The notes under the pieces are model-generated. The model was not told the DNA's origin, did not search any database, and saw nothing but the letters and a program-made list of their open reading frames with translations. A stretch of DNA of 23,304 bases, taken from JBOGJG01 sp050747825. Lineage in GTDB: Bacteria > Acidobacteriota > UBA6911 > RPQK01 > JBOGJG01. Location of the stretch: contig JBOGJG010000238.1 of NCBI GenBank assembly GCA_050747825.1, forward strand, positions 1 to 23,304, given 5' to 3'. Shown here piece by piece: positions 13,600-20,894 of this stretch (within the stretch, counting starts at the first letter, position 1; each line of letters opens with the position of its first letter). A program made the translations under genes and the position numbers.

Positions 13600-13833
13600 A
13601 TGAAGACAATGGTGATCTCCGAATTCAAAGCTAAGTGCATTGCTGTTCTTCGAGAAGCTCAGCGCACCGGAGAACCCGTTATCATTACACGGCGAGGACG
13701 TCCCCTGGTTCGCATCGAGCCGATCCTCGAGGGAGGGCCAGAGCGCCAACTGGGCGCTCTTCGTGGGCGCATGAAGATAAAGGATGACGTCGTCAGAGTG
13801 GATACAACGGAAGACTGGGAGATGGTGGGGTGA
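13600..13833 (+). CDS. Phd/YefM-family antitoxin
   Basis: 77 aa. Residues 1-45 match the DNA-binding half of Phd/YefM proteins: Ser-Glu-Phe-Lys-Ala-Lys-Cys, Leu-Arg-Glu-Ala-Gln-Arg-Thr-Gly-Glu-Pro-Val-Ile-Ile-Thr-Arg-Arg-Gly-Arg-Pro, Val-Arg-Ile-Glu-Pro. The acidic C-terminal tail (Asp-Thr-Thr-Glu-Asp-Trp-Glu) is where such proteins wrap around the toxin. The antitoxin neutralises the PIN nuclease encoded next and should repress the operon at the palindrome upstream. The stop overlaps the toxin start as GTGA. No strong ribosome-binding site is visible. Confidence 0.9.
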   Translation: MKTMVISEFKAKCIAVLREAQRTGEPVIITRRGRPLVRIEPILEGGPERQLGALRGRMKIKDDVVRVDTTEDWEMVG

Positions 13834-14231
13834 ATTTTTTGCTGGACACCCACGTTTGGCTTTGGTCTCAAGAAATGCCCGAAAAACTGGGGCCTAAAGC
13901 CAAAGCCGGCTTGATCGGCGGCGATAATATTCTTTACATCTCGACTGTCTCTACGCTGGAGATTGCGCGACTGGTGGATCTTGGAACGATTGAACTCTCG
14001 GGAACGCTTACCTCCTGGATACAGGACAGCATCGGTTCTCTTCGAGTTCGCACGCTGGATATGTCACATGAAGTTGCTATCCAAGCTTACTCATTGCTGC
14101 CGCCGTTCCACAAAGACCCGGCTGATCGAATCCTCGTTGGCACAGCCGAGGTTCATGATCTGACTCTTCTGACGGCCGATGACAGGATCCTGTCATACCC
14201 GCATGTTCAGTCAAAGGACGCTCGCCAGTAA
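13830..14231 (+). CDS. VapC-type PIN-domain toxin
   Basis: 133 aa with a GTG start overlapping the antitoxin stop, so the pair is translationally coupled. The acidic PIN residues are visible: Asp in Leu-Leu-Asp-Thr-His-Val-Trp-Leu-Trp, Glu in Ser-Thr-Leu-Glu-Ile-Ala, Asp in Asp-Pro-Ala-Asp-Arg-Ile-Leu, and Asp in Leu-Leu-Thr-Ala-Asp-Asp-Arg-Ile-Leu. These coordinate Mg for RNA cleavage in the family. Full length and apparently intact. It ends 6 bases before the converging remnant of a PQQ dehydrogenase. Being a small self-contained module among broken genes, it may be a late arrival. Confidence 0.9.
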   Translation: MNFLLDTHVWLWSQEMPEKLGPKAKAGLIGGDNILYISTVSTLEIARLVDLGTIELSGTLTSWIQDSIGSLRVRTLDMSHEVAIQAYSLLPPFHKDPADRILVGTAEVHDLTLLTADDRILSYPHVQSKDARQ

Positions 14232-14237
14232 AGCCGG

Positions 14238-15223
14238 CTACTCAGGCAGGGCGAAAACGAAGTAGCCCTGAGCTTGGGCGGCGGGCCGCGGACGAAGCCC
14301 AGGGATGACTCGTCGTCCTCATCATCAGGGTCGCGTGTTTCTCCGGAAGCGCAAAGGCGACGTACTGGCGGCCGTTTACCTCATAGACCGCCGCAAGGCC
14401 TTCGGGATGGCTTGCAACTGATATTCCCAAAGGATTTTTCCGTTGTCCTTATCATAGGCCCGGCCGGTCCGGTCCGATGCACGCGGTGGGCGTTGCCCGT
14501 GTCCTTGATTCCCCTGGTCCGGACGTAAAGCATTCCGGTGTGCGGGTCCGCAGCACTGCCGCCCCAGTTCGAACCTCCAAATTGTCCGGGGAGGATTATA
14601 TGATCCCGGTCCAAAGTCGGCGGAGTGAACAAGCCCTCACTGCGGGCGGCGAGAAATCGCTTTCGGACCTGCTCTTTTTCCTCCGGCTCAAGATAAGGGT
14701 TGATATCGTCCACGGTGAACTTCGACCGCGCGTAGGGGGGCGGTTTGGTGGGGAAGGGCTGTGTCGGCCAAGCCTCCTCCCCCGGCGAAAGAAAGTTCAC
14801 GTGCAGATGGCCCAAAGGCTGATAGCAGGGCTGTGACGGCCCCAGCCATTGCTCACGGACTAACTCTTCGGCCTCCGCGTAGAGGCCTTCACCCAGCATC
14901 CGGCGGACGCGCTCGAAATCCTCCCTGATATCCAGGGTGACATCACTTCGGCCTGGTTCGTCCGAGTACAGCGTGTCTTCATTGAGTTGGAGGTGCTCGG
15001 AGTCTGTCCCTCCGAAGACCATCGCGCCCAGGCGGCCGTTTCCAATGGGCAGCGCTTCATTCCAGTCGCGGGCCGGCCGGCGATACCAGAGCCGCGTCGT
15101 CGCTCTGTTCGGCAGGCTTGGCGGAAGAGATTGGCCTGAGACGGGCAGGGACAGGGCGGTCACTCCCAATCCAACCGTCTTGAAAAAGTCTCGTCGATTA
15201 TTCCGTTTGAAGGTCATAGTCAT
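14238..15223 (-). pseudogene. GH95 alpha-L-fucosidase N-terminus fused to a PQQ-dependent dehydrogenase C-terminus, frameshifted
   Basis: ATG 15223 overlaps the stop of the upstream ASPIC/UnbV remnant as ATGA. The product opens with a Tat-like signal (Asn-Arg-Arg-Asp-Phe-Phe-Lys). A GH95 start follows (Leu-Trp-Tyr-Arg-Arg-Pro-Ala, Trp-Asn-Glu-Ala-Leu-Pro-Ile-Gly-Asn-Gly-Arg-Leu-Gly-Ala-Met, Leu-Gln-Leu-Asn-Glu-Asp-Thr). After about 140 residues, at Leu-Gly-His-Leu-His-Val, it switches to a membrane-dehydrogenase pattern (Pro-Thr-Lys-Pro-Pro-Pro-Tyr, Leu-Phe-Thr-Pro-Pro-Thr-Leu, Gly-Gly-Ser-Asn-Trp-Gly-Gly-Ser-Ala, Gly-Met-Leu-Tyr-Val). Frameshifts follow. Pieces of the true C-terminus (Tyr-Glu-Val-Asn-Gly-Arg-Gln-Tyr-Val, then Gly-Tyr-Phe-Val-Phe-Ala-Leu-Pro-Glu-stop) lie in other frames to 14238. 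Neither enzyme retains its catalytic core. Confidence 0.8.
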
Positions 15224-16170
15224 CTCGTCACCGGCCACTGCGAAATACCCTCTCCTTCTGTCACCGTCAGGAACTGATTGGCGGGGATATCTTTAAAGCT
15301 CTGTGTCTTCCCGCTGGGCCACCAGACTTCCAGTAAATCGACCTGTTCCGCTTCGCCCAGTCCGAAGTGAAGACGCAGGTCGCTTTGAGACAGAAAACTG
15401 GAGCCGGCGCGGACTTCCTTGAACTGTTTTCGGCCCCCGGCAGTCATCATGATTTTGGCTCCAATTCCATCACGATTGGAGGCGGTGCCTCTCGTCCTCA
15501 CAGTCAAGAAGCTGCCTTGATTCCCGCCTCGATTCTCAAAGAGCGATGGGGAGTCGCCCATGTTGTTGACGAAGATATCCAGGTCGCCGTCATTGTCGTA
15601 ATCAAAAAAATCTGTTCCCCATCCCAGGTAGGTGGTATTTTCGCCCAACCCCGCCCTGTAGGAGATATCGCTGAAATTGCCGGAGGGAGCGGCGCGATAG
15701 AGCATCGAGATATCTTCGTCGAAGTTGGTGGTAATCAGGTCGAGGAAGCCGTCGCCGTCGTAATCGCCGGCGTCGGAGCCCATACCGGCCTGTGCGCGTC
15801 CGTCTTCGGTGTACGCCACGCCGGTCTGCAAGGCAACGTCGGCAAAGGTGCCATCACCCTGATTGCGATACAGGATAGGCCATCCCCAGCGTGTGGTAGG
15901 CGGGAGCAAAGTCGGGACGCAGCTCAATTGACCGGTGCAGTTCCTCGATGGCTTCCGGAGGACGCGGCACCAGGGCTAACGCCGTTCCAAGCAGAAGGTG
16001 GGCATCGGCATTTCGGGCTCCCTGCTCAAAAAGCGGCCCAAGGACTTGATGGCTTCATCAAGCGATTCCTGGCTGATCAGCTTTCGGGCCCCCAGGAGCT
16101 CCTGCTGATCTTCCTGAAAAACTGTGGGCGTGAGAAAGATGAGTAGAAGAAGCGCCGCCGAATAACTCAC
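15220..16170 (-). pseudogene. TPR protein fused out of frame to an FG-GAP/ASPIC-UnbV protein
   Basis: A GTG at 16170 overlaps the LacI gene stop and starts a signal peptide (Ala-Ala-Leu-Leu-Leu-Leu-Ile-Phe-Leu) and TPR-like helices. One missing base near 16010 shifts the frame, after which Asp-Ala-His-Leu-Leu-Leu-Gly and Ser-Ile-Glu-Leu-Arg-Pro-Asp-Phe-Ala-Pro-Ala-Tyr continue the TPR. Around 15880 the sequence jumps to a different protein read in another frame: Leu-Tyr-Arg-Asn-Gln-Gly-Asp-Gly-Thr-Phe, VCBS/FG-GAP calcium-loop repeats (Asp-Tyr-Asp-Gly-Asp-Gly-Phe-Leu-Asp, Asp-Tyr-Asn-style copies) and the ASPIC/UnbV end (Val-Trp-Trp-Pro-Ser-Gly-Lys). The second part is open for 235 codons (15220-15927) but lacks its own start and N-terminal repeats. 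Exported lectin-like or TPR-ASPIC proteins are common near TonB receptors. Confidence 0.78.
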
Positions 16171-17198
16171 GCTGATTCCCGCAGAATAAGCCGGGGAGGG
16201 AGCAAGATTGTGGTTGGATGGTGCTCCCCATTCGAGTCCATTAATTCCAGAAGCAGTTCGGCAGCCTTCTCTCCCAGAACTGAGCTGTTCTGATCTATGG
16301 TCGAGAGCGGCACTCGAAAGAGATTGGAGTAGTGAACGTTTCCAGAACCGATGACGGCGATATCGCCCGGTATACTCAGTCCTGTCTCCAGGATTGCGTT
16401 CATGGCTCCCCCGGCAACTGGATCGTTGTAACAGAACACTCCGTCCGGCCTGGGCTTGACCAGCAGCAGCCTGCGCATGGCTTCGTAGCCGTCACTGTCT
16501 TGAAAGCCGCCCGGGACGACATAGTCGTTGCGCACCTCCAGCCCATGGCGGAGCAAGATCTTGCGGTAGCCGTTCAAGCGACCTGCTGCGGTGGAGACTT
16601 CATGCCCCTGAATGTGAGCGATACGCCGGCAGCCGCGCTTGACAAGGTGCTCCGTGGCCATCTTTCCAATCGCCTCGTCGTCCACGCAGACATAATTTTG
16701 ACGCACTCCCGGCAGGATGCGGTCGATAAGAATAAACGGAACACCGCTCTCTTCAATCGTCTCGAATATCTCCGTTCGACCAGGCGGCTGGCAGGGAGCG
16801 ATAATCAGCCCATCCACTTGTCGAGCGAGAAAAAATTCAATCTCTTCGCGCTCGATATCCGCATTCTCTTCGGAGTTGGATATAAAGGCAGTATAGCCCT
16901 TGGCGCGAATCGCCTGGGAGACTGCCTTAGCGATTTCGGCAAAGAAGGAATGCATCAGGTCGGGGACGACCAGGCCAATCACATAGGATCGCCTGCTGAC
17001 CAGGCTTCGCGCGACCCAACTCGGGCGGAAATTCAATTCCCGGACCCGCTTCAGGACGCGCTCTCGAGTCGCCTCGCTGATGTCGCTGTGATTGCGCAAC
17101 ACCTTGGATACCGTCATCACCGATATATTCAGCTCTGAGGCAATGTCCTTCATGCGGACCGGACTCGTCTTATTCTTCTTTGGCTTTCCTGTCACCAC
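16167..17198 (-). CDS. LacI-family transcriptional regulator (intact)
   Basis: 343 aa, full length for the family. Residues about 16-40 form the helix-turn-helix (Met-Lys-Asp-Ile-Ala-Ser-Glu-Leu-Asn-Ile-Ser-Val-Met-Thr-Val-Ser-Lys-Val-Leu). The hinge follows (Phe-Arg-Pro-Ser-Trp-Val-Ala-Arg-Ser-Leu), then a complete periplasmic-binding-protein-like sugar domain from Ile-Gly-Leu-Val-Val-Pro-Asp to the C-terminus. It should bind operators until released or stabilised by a sugar ligand. It sits between the TonB receptor remnant and the TPR/ASPIC and GH95 remnants, so it probably controlled that uptake and glycosidase operon. A TTATCGATAA palindrome upstream of the receptor is a candidate site. 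Its stop overlaps the next start as GTGA. Confidence 0.93.
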   Translation of the reverse strand: MVTGKPKKNKTSPVRMKDIASELNISVMTVSKVLRNHSDISEATRERVLKRVRELNFRPSWVARSLVSRRSYVIGLVVPDLMHSFFAEIAKAVSQAIRAKGYTAFISNSEENADIEREEIEFFLARQVDGLIIAPCQPPGRTEIFETIEESGVPFILIDRILPGVRQNYVCVDDEAIGKMATEHLVKRGCRRIAHIQGHEVSTAAGRLNGYRKILLRHGLEVRNDYVVPGGFQDSDGYEAMRRLLLVKPRPDGVFCYNDPVAGGAMNAILETGLSIPGDIAVIGSGNVHYSNLFRVPLSTIDQNSSVLGEKAAELLLELMDSNGEHHPTTILLPPRLILRESA

Positions 17199-17214
17199 AG
17201 TCCTCGAAAACTTC

Positions 17215-17654
17215 TTATTTTAGCAGAATCACATTGCCCAACTCAGAAGAAGACGCCTGAAGCAACTCCCCCTCGGCGATCACTTGCACGGTCTCGGTTA
17301 CCTCGCCCAGCTCGAGCGTCACGTTTTGAACGACAGTCTCGTTGACACACCTACCGTGAACGGCGCCACGTGCGCCGTCTTAAAGTCCGGAAGTTCAACC
17401 GAGAGCGTATAGGCGCCGGGCCTCACGTTAACGAAAGTGAAGTAACCGTTATCGTTTGTGAGCCTCTGCGTCTGGATGCCGGTTGCCTGATTGACAAGAG
17501 TCACGGTGGCCCCGGGAACCCGTGCGGCCGTCGGGTCTGAAATGATCCCATTGACGCTGCCGAACGAGGTCTGGCCGAACAGGACAGCAGACGGTGCAGC
17601 CAGAATGGTTAAAAACAGCACCGCTGCAACACTCAGAAAGTCGCGCGCTTGCAT
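17215..17654 (-). pseudogene. Oar-like TonB-dependent receptor N-terminal remnant
   Basis: From ATG 17654: a signal peptide (Ala-Val-Leu-Phe-Leu-Thr-Ile-Leu-Ala-Ala) and a carboxypeptidase-regulatory-like domain (Gly-Ile-Ile-Ser-Asp-Pro-Thr, Val-Pro-Gly-Ala-Thr-Val-Thr-Leu, Asn-Gly-Tyr-Phe-Thr-Phe-Val-Asn-Val-Arg-Pro-Gly-Ala-Tyr). Near 17345 an apparent extra GT in GGTGTGTC shifts the frame. In the shifted frame Val-Asn-Glu-Thr-Val, Leu-Glu-Leu-Gly-Glu-Val-Thr-Glu-Thr-Val and Ser-Ser-Glu-Leu-Gly-Asn-Val-Ile follow, typical of the linker to the plug domain, then a stop at 17215. The plug and the whole beta-barrel (usually around 900 residues) are absent, so the receptor cannot function. Confidence 0.8.
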
Positions 17655-17747
17655 ACAGGCGTTTCGTGGGACGTGCGATCCAGTGAGCTGGACAGCGCGG
17701 CTGGGATGCCTGACATGCTGGTCTCGTTCCACCTTCCCTCGCCTGAA

Positions 17748-17772
17748 AAATATCGTTACAGTTATCGATAAT
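17748..17772. promoter_or_regulatory. Candidate LacI-family operator upstream of the receptor remnant
   Basis: TTATCGATAA (17762-17771) is a perfect 10-bp palindrome with the central CG usual in LacI-family operators, and a related ATATCGTTAC lies 12 bases before it. It is about 110 bases upstream of the receptor start on the minus strand, next to an intact LacI gene. The rest of 17655-17946 holds only dispersed repeats and presumably the promoters of the divergent receptor and glnD. Confidence 0.35.
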
Positions 17773-17861
17773 GAAACACGGACCCAGGGGGCGCGTCCAG
17801 AAGAAGTCACCTGCCTGGAAAAGCTCGTCCGGTTCGGTTTTGCCCCTGGAATCGCGTGCTG

Positions 17862-17890
17862 TTCGTGTATTTCGCGTATTTCGCGGCCTA
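17862..17890. repeat. TTCGTGTA/TTTCGCGTA/TTTCGCGGCC intergenic repeat
   Basis: Three imperfect direct units ending in TTTCGCGGCCTA, resembling the arms of the inverted repeat at 9597-9656. Probably a dispersed intergenic sequence. Confidence 0.4.
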
Positions 17891-17898
17891 TACAAGTT

Positions 17899-17932
17899 GG
17901 GCGAGCCAGCCCGACACCCTCTCACCGACTGC
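17899..17932 (+). repeat. 34-bp repeat upstream of glnD, copy 1
   Basis: It matches 20798-20831 in 32 of 34 positions, with the shared core AGCCAGCCCGACACC followed by TCTCACCGACTGC. It ends 14 bases before the glnD ATG. It could be a regulatory or RNA element, or a dispersed repeat. Confidence 0.75.
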
Positions 17933-17946
17933 GCTATCATAGGCCC

Positions 17947-20424
17947 ATGCAAAGCTTGTCTGTCTCTTCGATGCGCCAGGATTATGAAAAGCGCTGGGAG
18001 CGGATTCGCGAGCGTTTTCTGGCCGACCATGATGCGCAAGCAGCTTTGCAGGCGCTGACCTCCGAGTTGGACGCTCTAGTGCGCAGCCTGGCGCAAAAGC
18101 ATCTGATGGATGTTCCCTTTTGTGTCCTGGGCATCGGGGGATACGGAAGAGGTGAGCTGTATCCGTTCTCCGATGTGGATCTGCTGTTCCTTTACCGAGC
18201 CACAGACCAGTCACAAGCTGAGGCCTCGATTACCCGGGTACTTCACGATTTATGGGACATGAAGCTGCACCTTGGGCAGCAGGTTTGGAGCCTGGAACAG
18301 CTCAAGAGCCTTAATCTGGATCACCTCGATTTCGTCCTGGCCGCCCTGGATGTCCGGATCATCGCCGGAGAACCGTCTCTAGGCGAGGAATTCATGGGCC
18401 CTGTTTTCAACCGGTTTTTGGCCGAGAACCAGAGGCCGCTGGTCGAGAAAATAATGGCTCTGACGGCCGACAGGCATGGCTCTTTTCGCAACACGATTTA
18501 CCAGTTGGAGCCCGATATAAAACAGTCCCCCGGAGGGCTTCGCGACCACCTGGTTGGGAAATGGCTGCTGCGCTTTCAACCCGGCCCGGCCTTTTTGCCC
18601 TTTACCGCGGATCAGGCCGAAAGTGCTCACGCTTTTCTCAAGAAAATAAGAATACTGCTGCACTTTATTTCCGGACGCGACCAGAATCAGCTCACTCACC
18701 GTCTTCAGGAACAACTCCTTCCTCATCTCGGCTATCCCGAAAAAGATCCCACTTCCGGTGTTGAGTCACTTATGAAGGAGTACTTCCTAAATGCCCGTAT
18801 TGTCAGCTCTTTTTGCCTGAAAGCTCAACAACTTTATCAACCTGCTGGCGGTGTGGAGCTTCTGGATGTGGCGGAGGATTTCCGCTTTTCGGACGTTGAG
18901 CAGGTCCTGGAGGTCTTTGGACGCTCGATAGACCAGCAGCGTCCTCTGAGCGATCGCACGCGCACTGCCATTGTCCAATCTCTGCCCTCGCTTTCGCAGA
19001 GCCTGGTTTTCCCAAATCTTCTGCCCGCCCTGCGCCGGCTCTTCAAGCCGCGGCCGGGACTTTACGAAGGTCTGAGCGAACTTTACGAGTTGGGGATTCT
19101 GGAATTGATTTTCCCCGAATTCGGCAGCATCAAGGCCCGGGTTATTCGCGACTTTTACCACAAATATACCGTGGACGAGCATACGCTGCTGACCATCAAG
19201 AACATTGAAGATCTGCTCGCTACGGAAGAGCGCACGGACCGGCGTTTTCGAGCCCTTCTGGAGGAATCTCCCGATGCGGAACTGCTGACCATTTCTTTGT
19301 TGCTGCACGACGTCGGCAAGAGCCGGGAAGGAAAGCACTCCAATCGCAGCGCCCAGATGGCCACCCGGGCTCTGCAGCGGCTTCGCTTTCCCAGGGCAGA
19401 CATTGAAACGATGGCTTTTCTGATTCGCAATCATTTGGCCATGTCCTCGGTCATCCTCAAACGTGACCTGGAGGACGAGGGAGTCATTGCGCGTTTCTCG
19501 GATTTGATCAACGATCCGGCCCGGCTGCGGCTGCTGTGCCTGCTCACCTATGCGGACATCAAGGCCGTCGCTCCCAACACCCTCAACGATTGGAAAAAAG
19601 ATCTTCTCTGGCAACTTTACGTGTCCTCTTATCATAAGCTGACCCTGGGCTACGGGGATGAGCGGATTGAGGATGAAGAAGATATGGGAGAAAAGCTCCT
19701 GCGTCGTCTGCCGGGCGATCTTGATAAAGAGGGCTTTGAAGCTTTTCTGGAAGGTTTTCCCCTGCGCTATCTCACCACCAGTGCCGCCGAGGAAATTTAC
19801 GAGCATTATCGCCTAGCCACTCAGTTGAATCCTGATGAGCCCCTCCAGCTTCGTCTGGTGGACCGCGGCAGCCACTACGAGCTGTGCGTCGTCACTCCCG
19901 ATCAGTATTACCTGTTTTCGAAGATCGTGGGACTCCTGTCCTATTTTGAGATGAATATCTTGAGGGGGCATGGCTTTGCCAACCGCCAGAATACGGTGCT
20001 CGATATTTTCCAGTTTGGCGATATTCGGGACGTGTTTCATCTGAATCCGCATGAAAAGGAACGCTTTCGAGACCTCCTGATGGGGGCGGTCGAAGGCCGC
20101 ATCTCCATCGATAAAATGCTGGAAGGGAAAGAGAAGAGTCCGATTTTCAGGTCTTCCGCTCCGCGCTTTGAGCCCACCATTTACTTCGATGATGAGCACT
20201 CGGACCGCTACAGTGTGATAGAGATCGTTGCTCCCGATTCCGTGGGACTGCTTTACCGCATCGGCCATGAAATATCCGAGCTGCGCTGCAATATTGAGCT
20301 GGTGCTGATCTCGACCGAAGGAGAAAAGGCGGTCGATGTCTTTTACCTGACCCACAAGGGCAGTAAACTATCTAGGAATCTGCAGGAACAACTGAAGGAA
20401 CACATCATCGCCTCCATAGGGTAG
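17947..20424 (+). CDS. glnD: Bifunctional PII uridylyltransferase/uridylyl-removing enzyme
   Basis: 825 aa from ATG 17947; the frame is open further upstream but without family sequence, and an ATG eight codons on (17971) is an alternative start. Nucleotidyltransferase motif at about 58-84: Gly-Ile-Gly-Gly-Tyr-Gly-Arg-Gly-Glu-Leu-Tyr-Pro-Phe-Ser-Asp-Val-Asp. HD hydrolase motif at about 453: Leu-Leu-His-Asp-Val-Gly-Lys. Two ACT domains at about 640-710 and 755-825 (Gly-Leu-Leu-Tyr and Ile-Ser-Thr-Glu-Gly). GlnD adds UMP to PII when glutamine is low and removes it when glutamine is high, with the ACT pair as the glutamine sensor. All domains are intact. Its substrate gene glnB starts three bases after the stop, and glnE follows, so the nitrogen cascade is clustered. 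A partial paralog of its C-terminus lies at 11194. Confidence 0.95.
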   Translation: MQSLSVSSMRQDYEKRWERIRERFLADHDAQAALQALTSELDALVRSLAQKHLMDVPFCVLGIGGYGRGELYPFSDVDLLFLYRATDQSQAEASITRVLHDLWDMKLHLGQQVWSLEQLKSLNLDHLDFVLAALDVRIIAGEPSLGEEFMGPVFNRFLAENQRPLVEKIMALTADRHGSFRNTIYQLEPDIKQSPGGLRDHLVGKWLLRFQPGPAFLPFTADQAESAHAFLKKIRILLHFISGRDQNQLTHRLQEQLLPHLGYPEKDPTSGVESLMKEYFLNARIVSSFCLKAQQLYQPAGGVELLDVAEDFRFSDVEQVLEVFGRSIDQQRPLSDRTRTAIVQSLPSLSQSLVFPNLLPALRRLFKPRPGLYEGLSELYELGILELIFPEFGSIKARVIRDFYHKYTVDEHTLLTIKNIEDLLATEERTDRRFRALLEESPDAELLTISLLLHDVGKSREGKHSNRSAQMATRALQRLRFPRADIETMAFLIRNHLAMSSVILKRDLEDEGVIARFSDLINDPARLRLLCLLTYADIKAVAPNTLNDWKKDLLWQLYVSSYHKLTLGYGDERIEDEEDMGEKLLRRLPGDLDKEGFEAFLEGFPLRYLTTSAAEEIYEHYRLATQLNPDEPLQLRLVDRGSHYELCVVTPDQYYLFSKIVGLLSYFEMNILRGHGFANRQNTVLDIFQFGDIRDVFHLNPHEKERFRDLLMGAVEGRISIDKMLEGKEKSPIFRSSAPRFEPTIYFDDEHSDRYSVIEIVAPDSVGLLYRIGHEISELRCNIELVLISTEGEKAVDVFYLTHKGSKLSRNLQEQLKEHIIASIG

Positions 20425-20427
20425 ATT

Positions 20428-20760
20428 ATGAAGCTCATTATGGCTATTGTCCGTCCCAGCAAAGTGGAAGAAATCAAAGACGCGCTCTCGGAGCTGAATA
20501 TTTCGGGAATGACCATCTCGGAAGTCCGGGGGCACGGCCGCCAGAAGGGCCACACGGCTATCTACCGCGGCAAAGAATACAGCGTCAGCCTGCTGCCCAA
20601 GATGAAGATCGAGATCGTCATACCGGATGAGCTGGTAGACGAGACCATTACCACAATCATCAAGACAGCCCGCACAGGCGAGATCGGCGACGGACGCGTA
20701 TTCGTGCTGCCTGTCCAGGAAGGGTATAACATCCGGACCGGGGAGAGGGATGTGACGTAG
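20428..20760 (+). CDS. glnB: Nitrogen regulatory protein P-II
   Basis: 110 aa, near the usual 112. Tyr51, the uridylylation site, is present in the T-loop (Tyr-Arg-Gly-Lys-Glu-Tyr51), and Leu-Pro-Lys follows as in the family. The C-terminal signatures Thr-Gly-Glu-Ile-Gly-Asp-Gly-Arg-Val-Phe-Val-Leu-Pro and Arg-Thr-Gly-Glu-Arg are intact. PII trimers bind ATP/ADP and 2-oxoglutarate and control glutamine synthetase adenylylation through GlnE. The start is three bases after glnD, indicating an operon. No ammonium transporter gene lies beside it, so GlnB rather than GlnK is the more natural name, though sequence alone does not separate them firmly. The T-loop has Ser-Val-Ser-Leu after Tyr51, where many have Val-Asp-Phe. 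Confidence 0.93.
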   Translation: MKLIMAIVRPSKVEEIKDALSELNISGMTISEVRGHGRQKGHTAIYRGKEYSVSLLPKMKIEIVIPDELVDETITTIIKTARTGEIGDGRVFVLPVQEGYNIRTGERDVT

Positions 20761-20778
20761 AACTGACAACTGGCAGAA

Positions 20779-20801
20779 GGCCTAAGGCCCGAGGCTCGGG
20801 C
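20779..20801. repeat. Overlapping GC palindromes after glnB
   Basis: GGCCTAAGGCC (20779-20789) runs into GCCCGAGGCTCGGGC (20787-20801). They could form a weak 3' hairpin but no T-run follows, so transcription may continue into glnE. Confidence 0.45.
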
Positions 20802-20831
20802 AAGCCAGCCCGACACCATCTCACCGACTGC
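20798..20831 (+). repeat. 34-bp repeat upstream of glnE, copy 2
   Basis: It differs from 17899-17932 at two positions only. Here it lies 63 bases before the likely glnE start. Confidence 0.75.
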
Positions 20832-20894
20832 ACAGTCAGCACCAGCCAGTGCGTCAACTGCATAAGATTCATTCTATTGATAAAATTCCGGCCT

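Noticed and set aside
18787..19806. 339-codon minus-strand frame inside glnD
   Set aside because: Antisense shadow of glnD; no recognisable domain.
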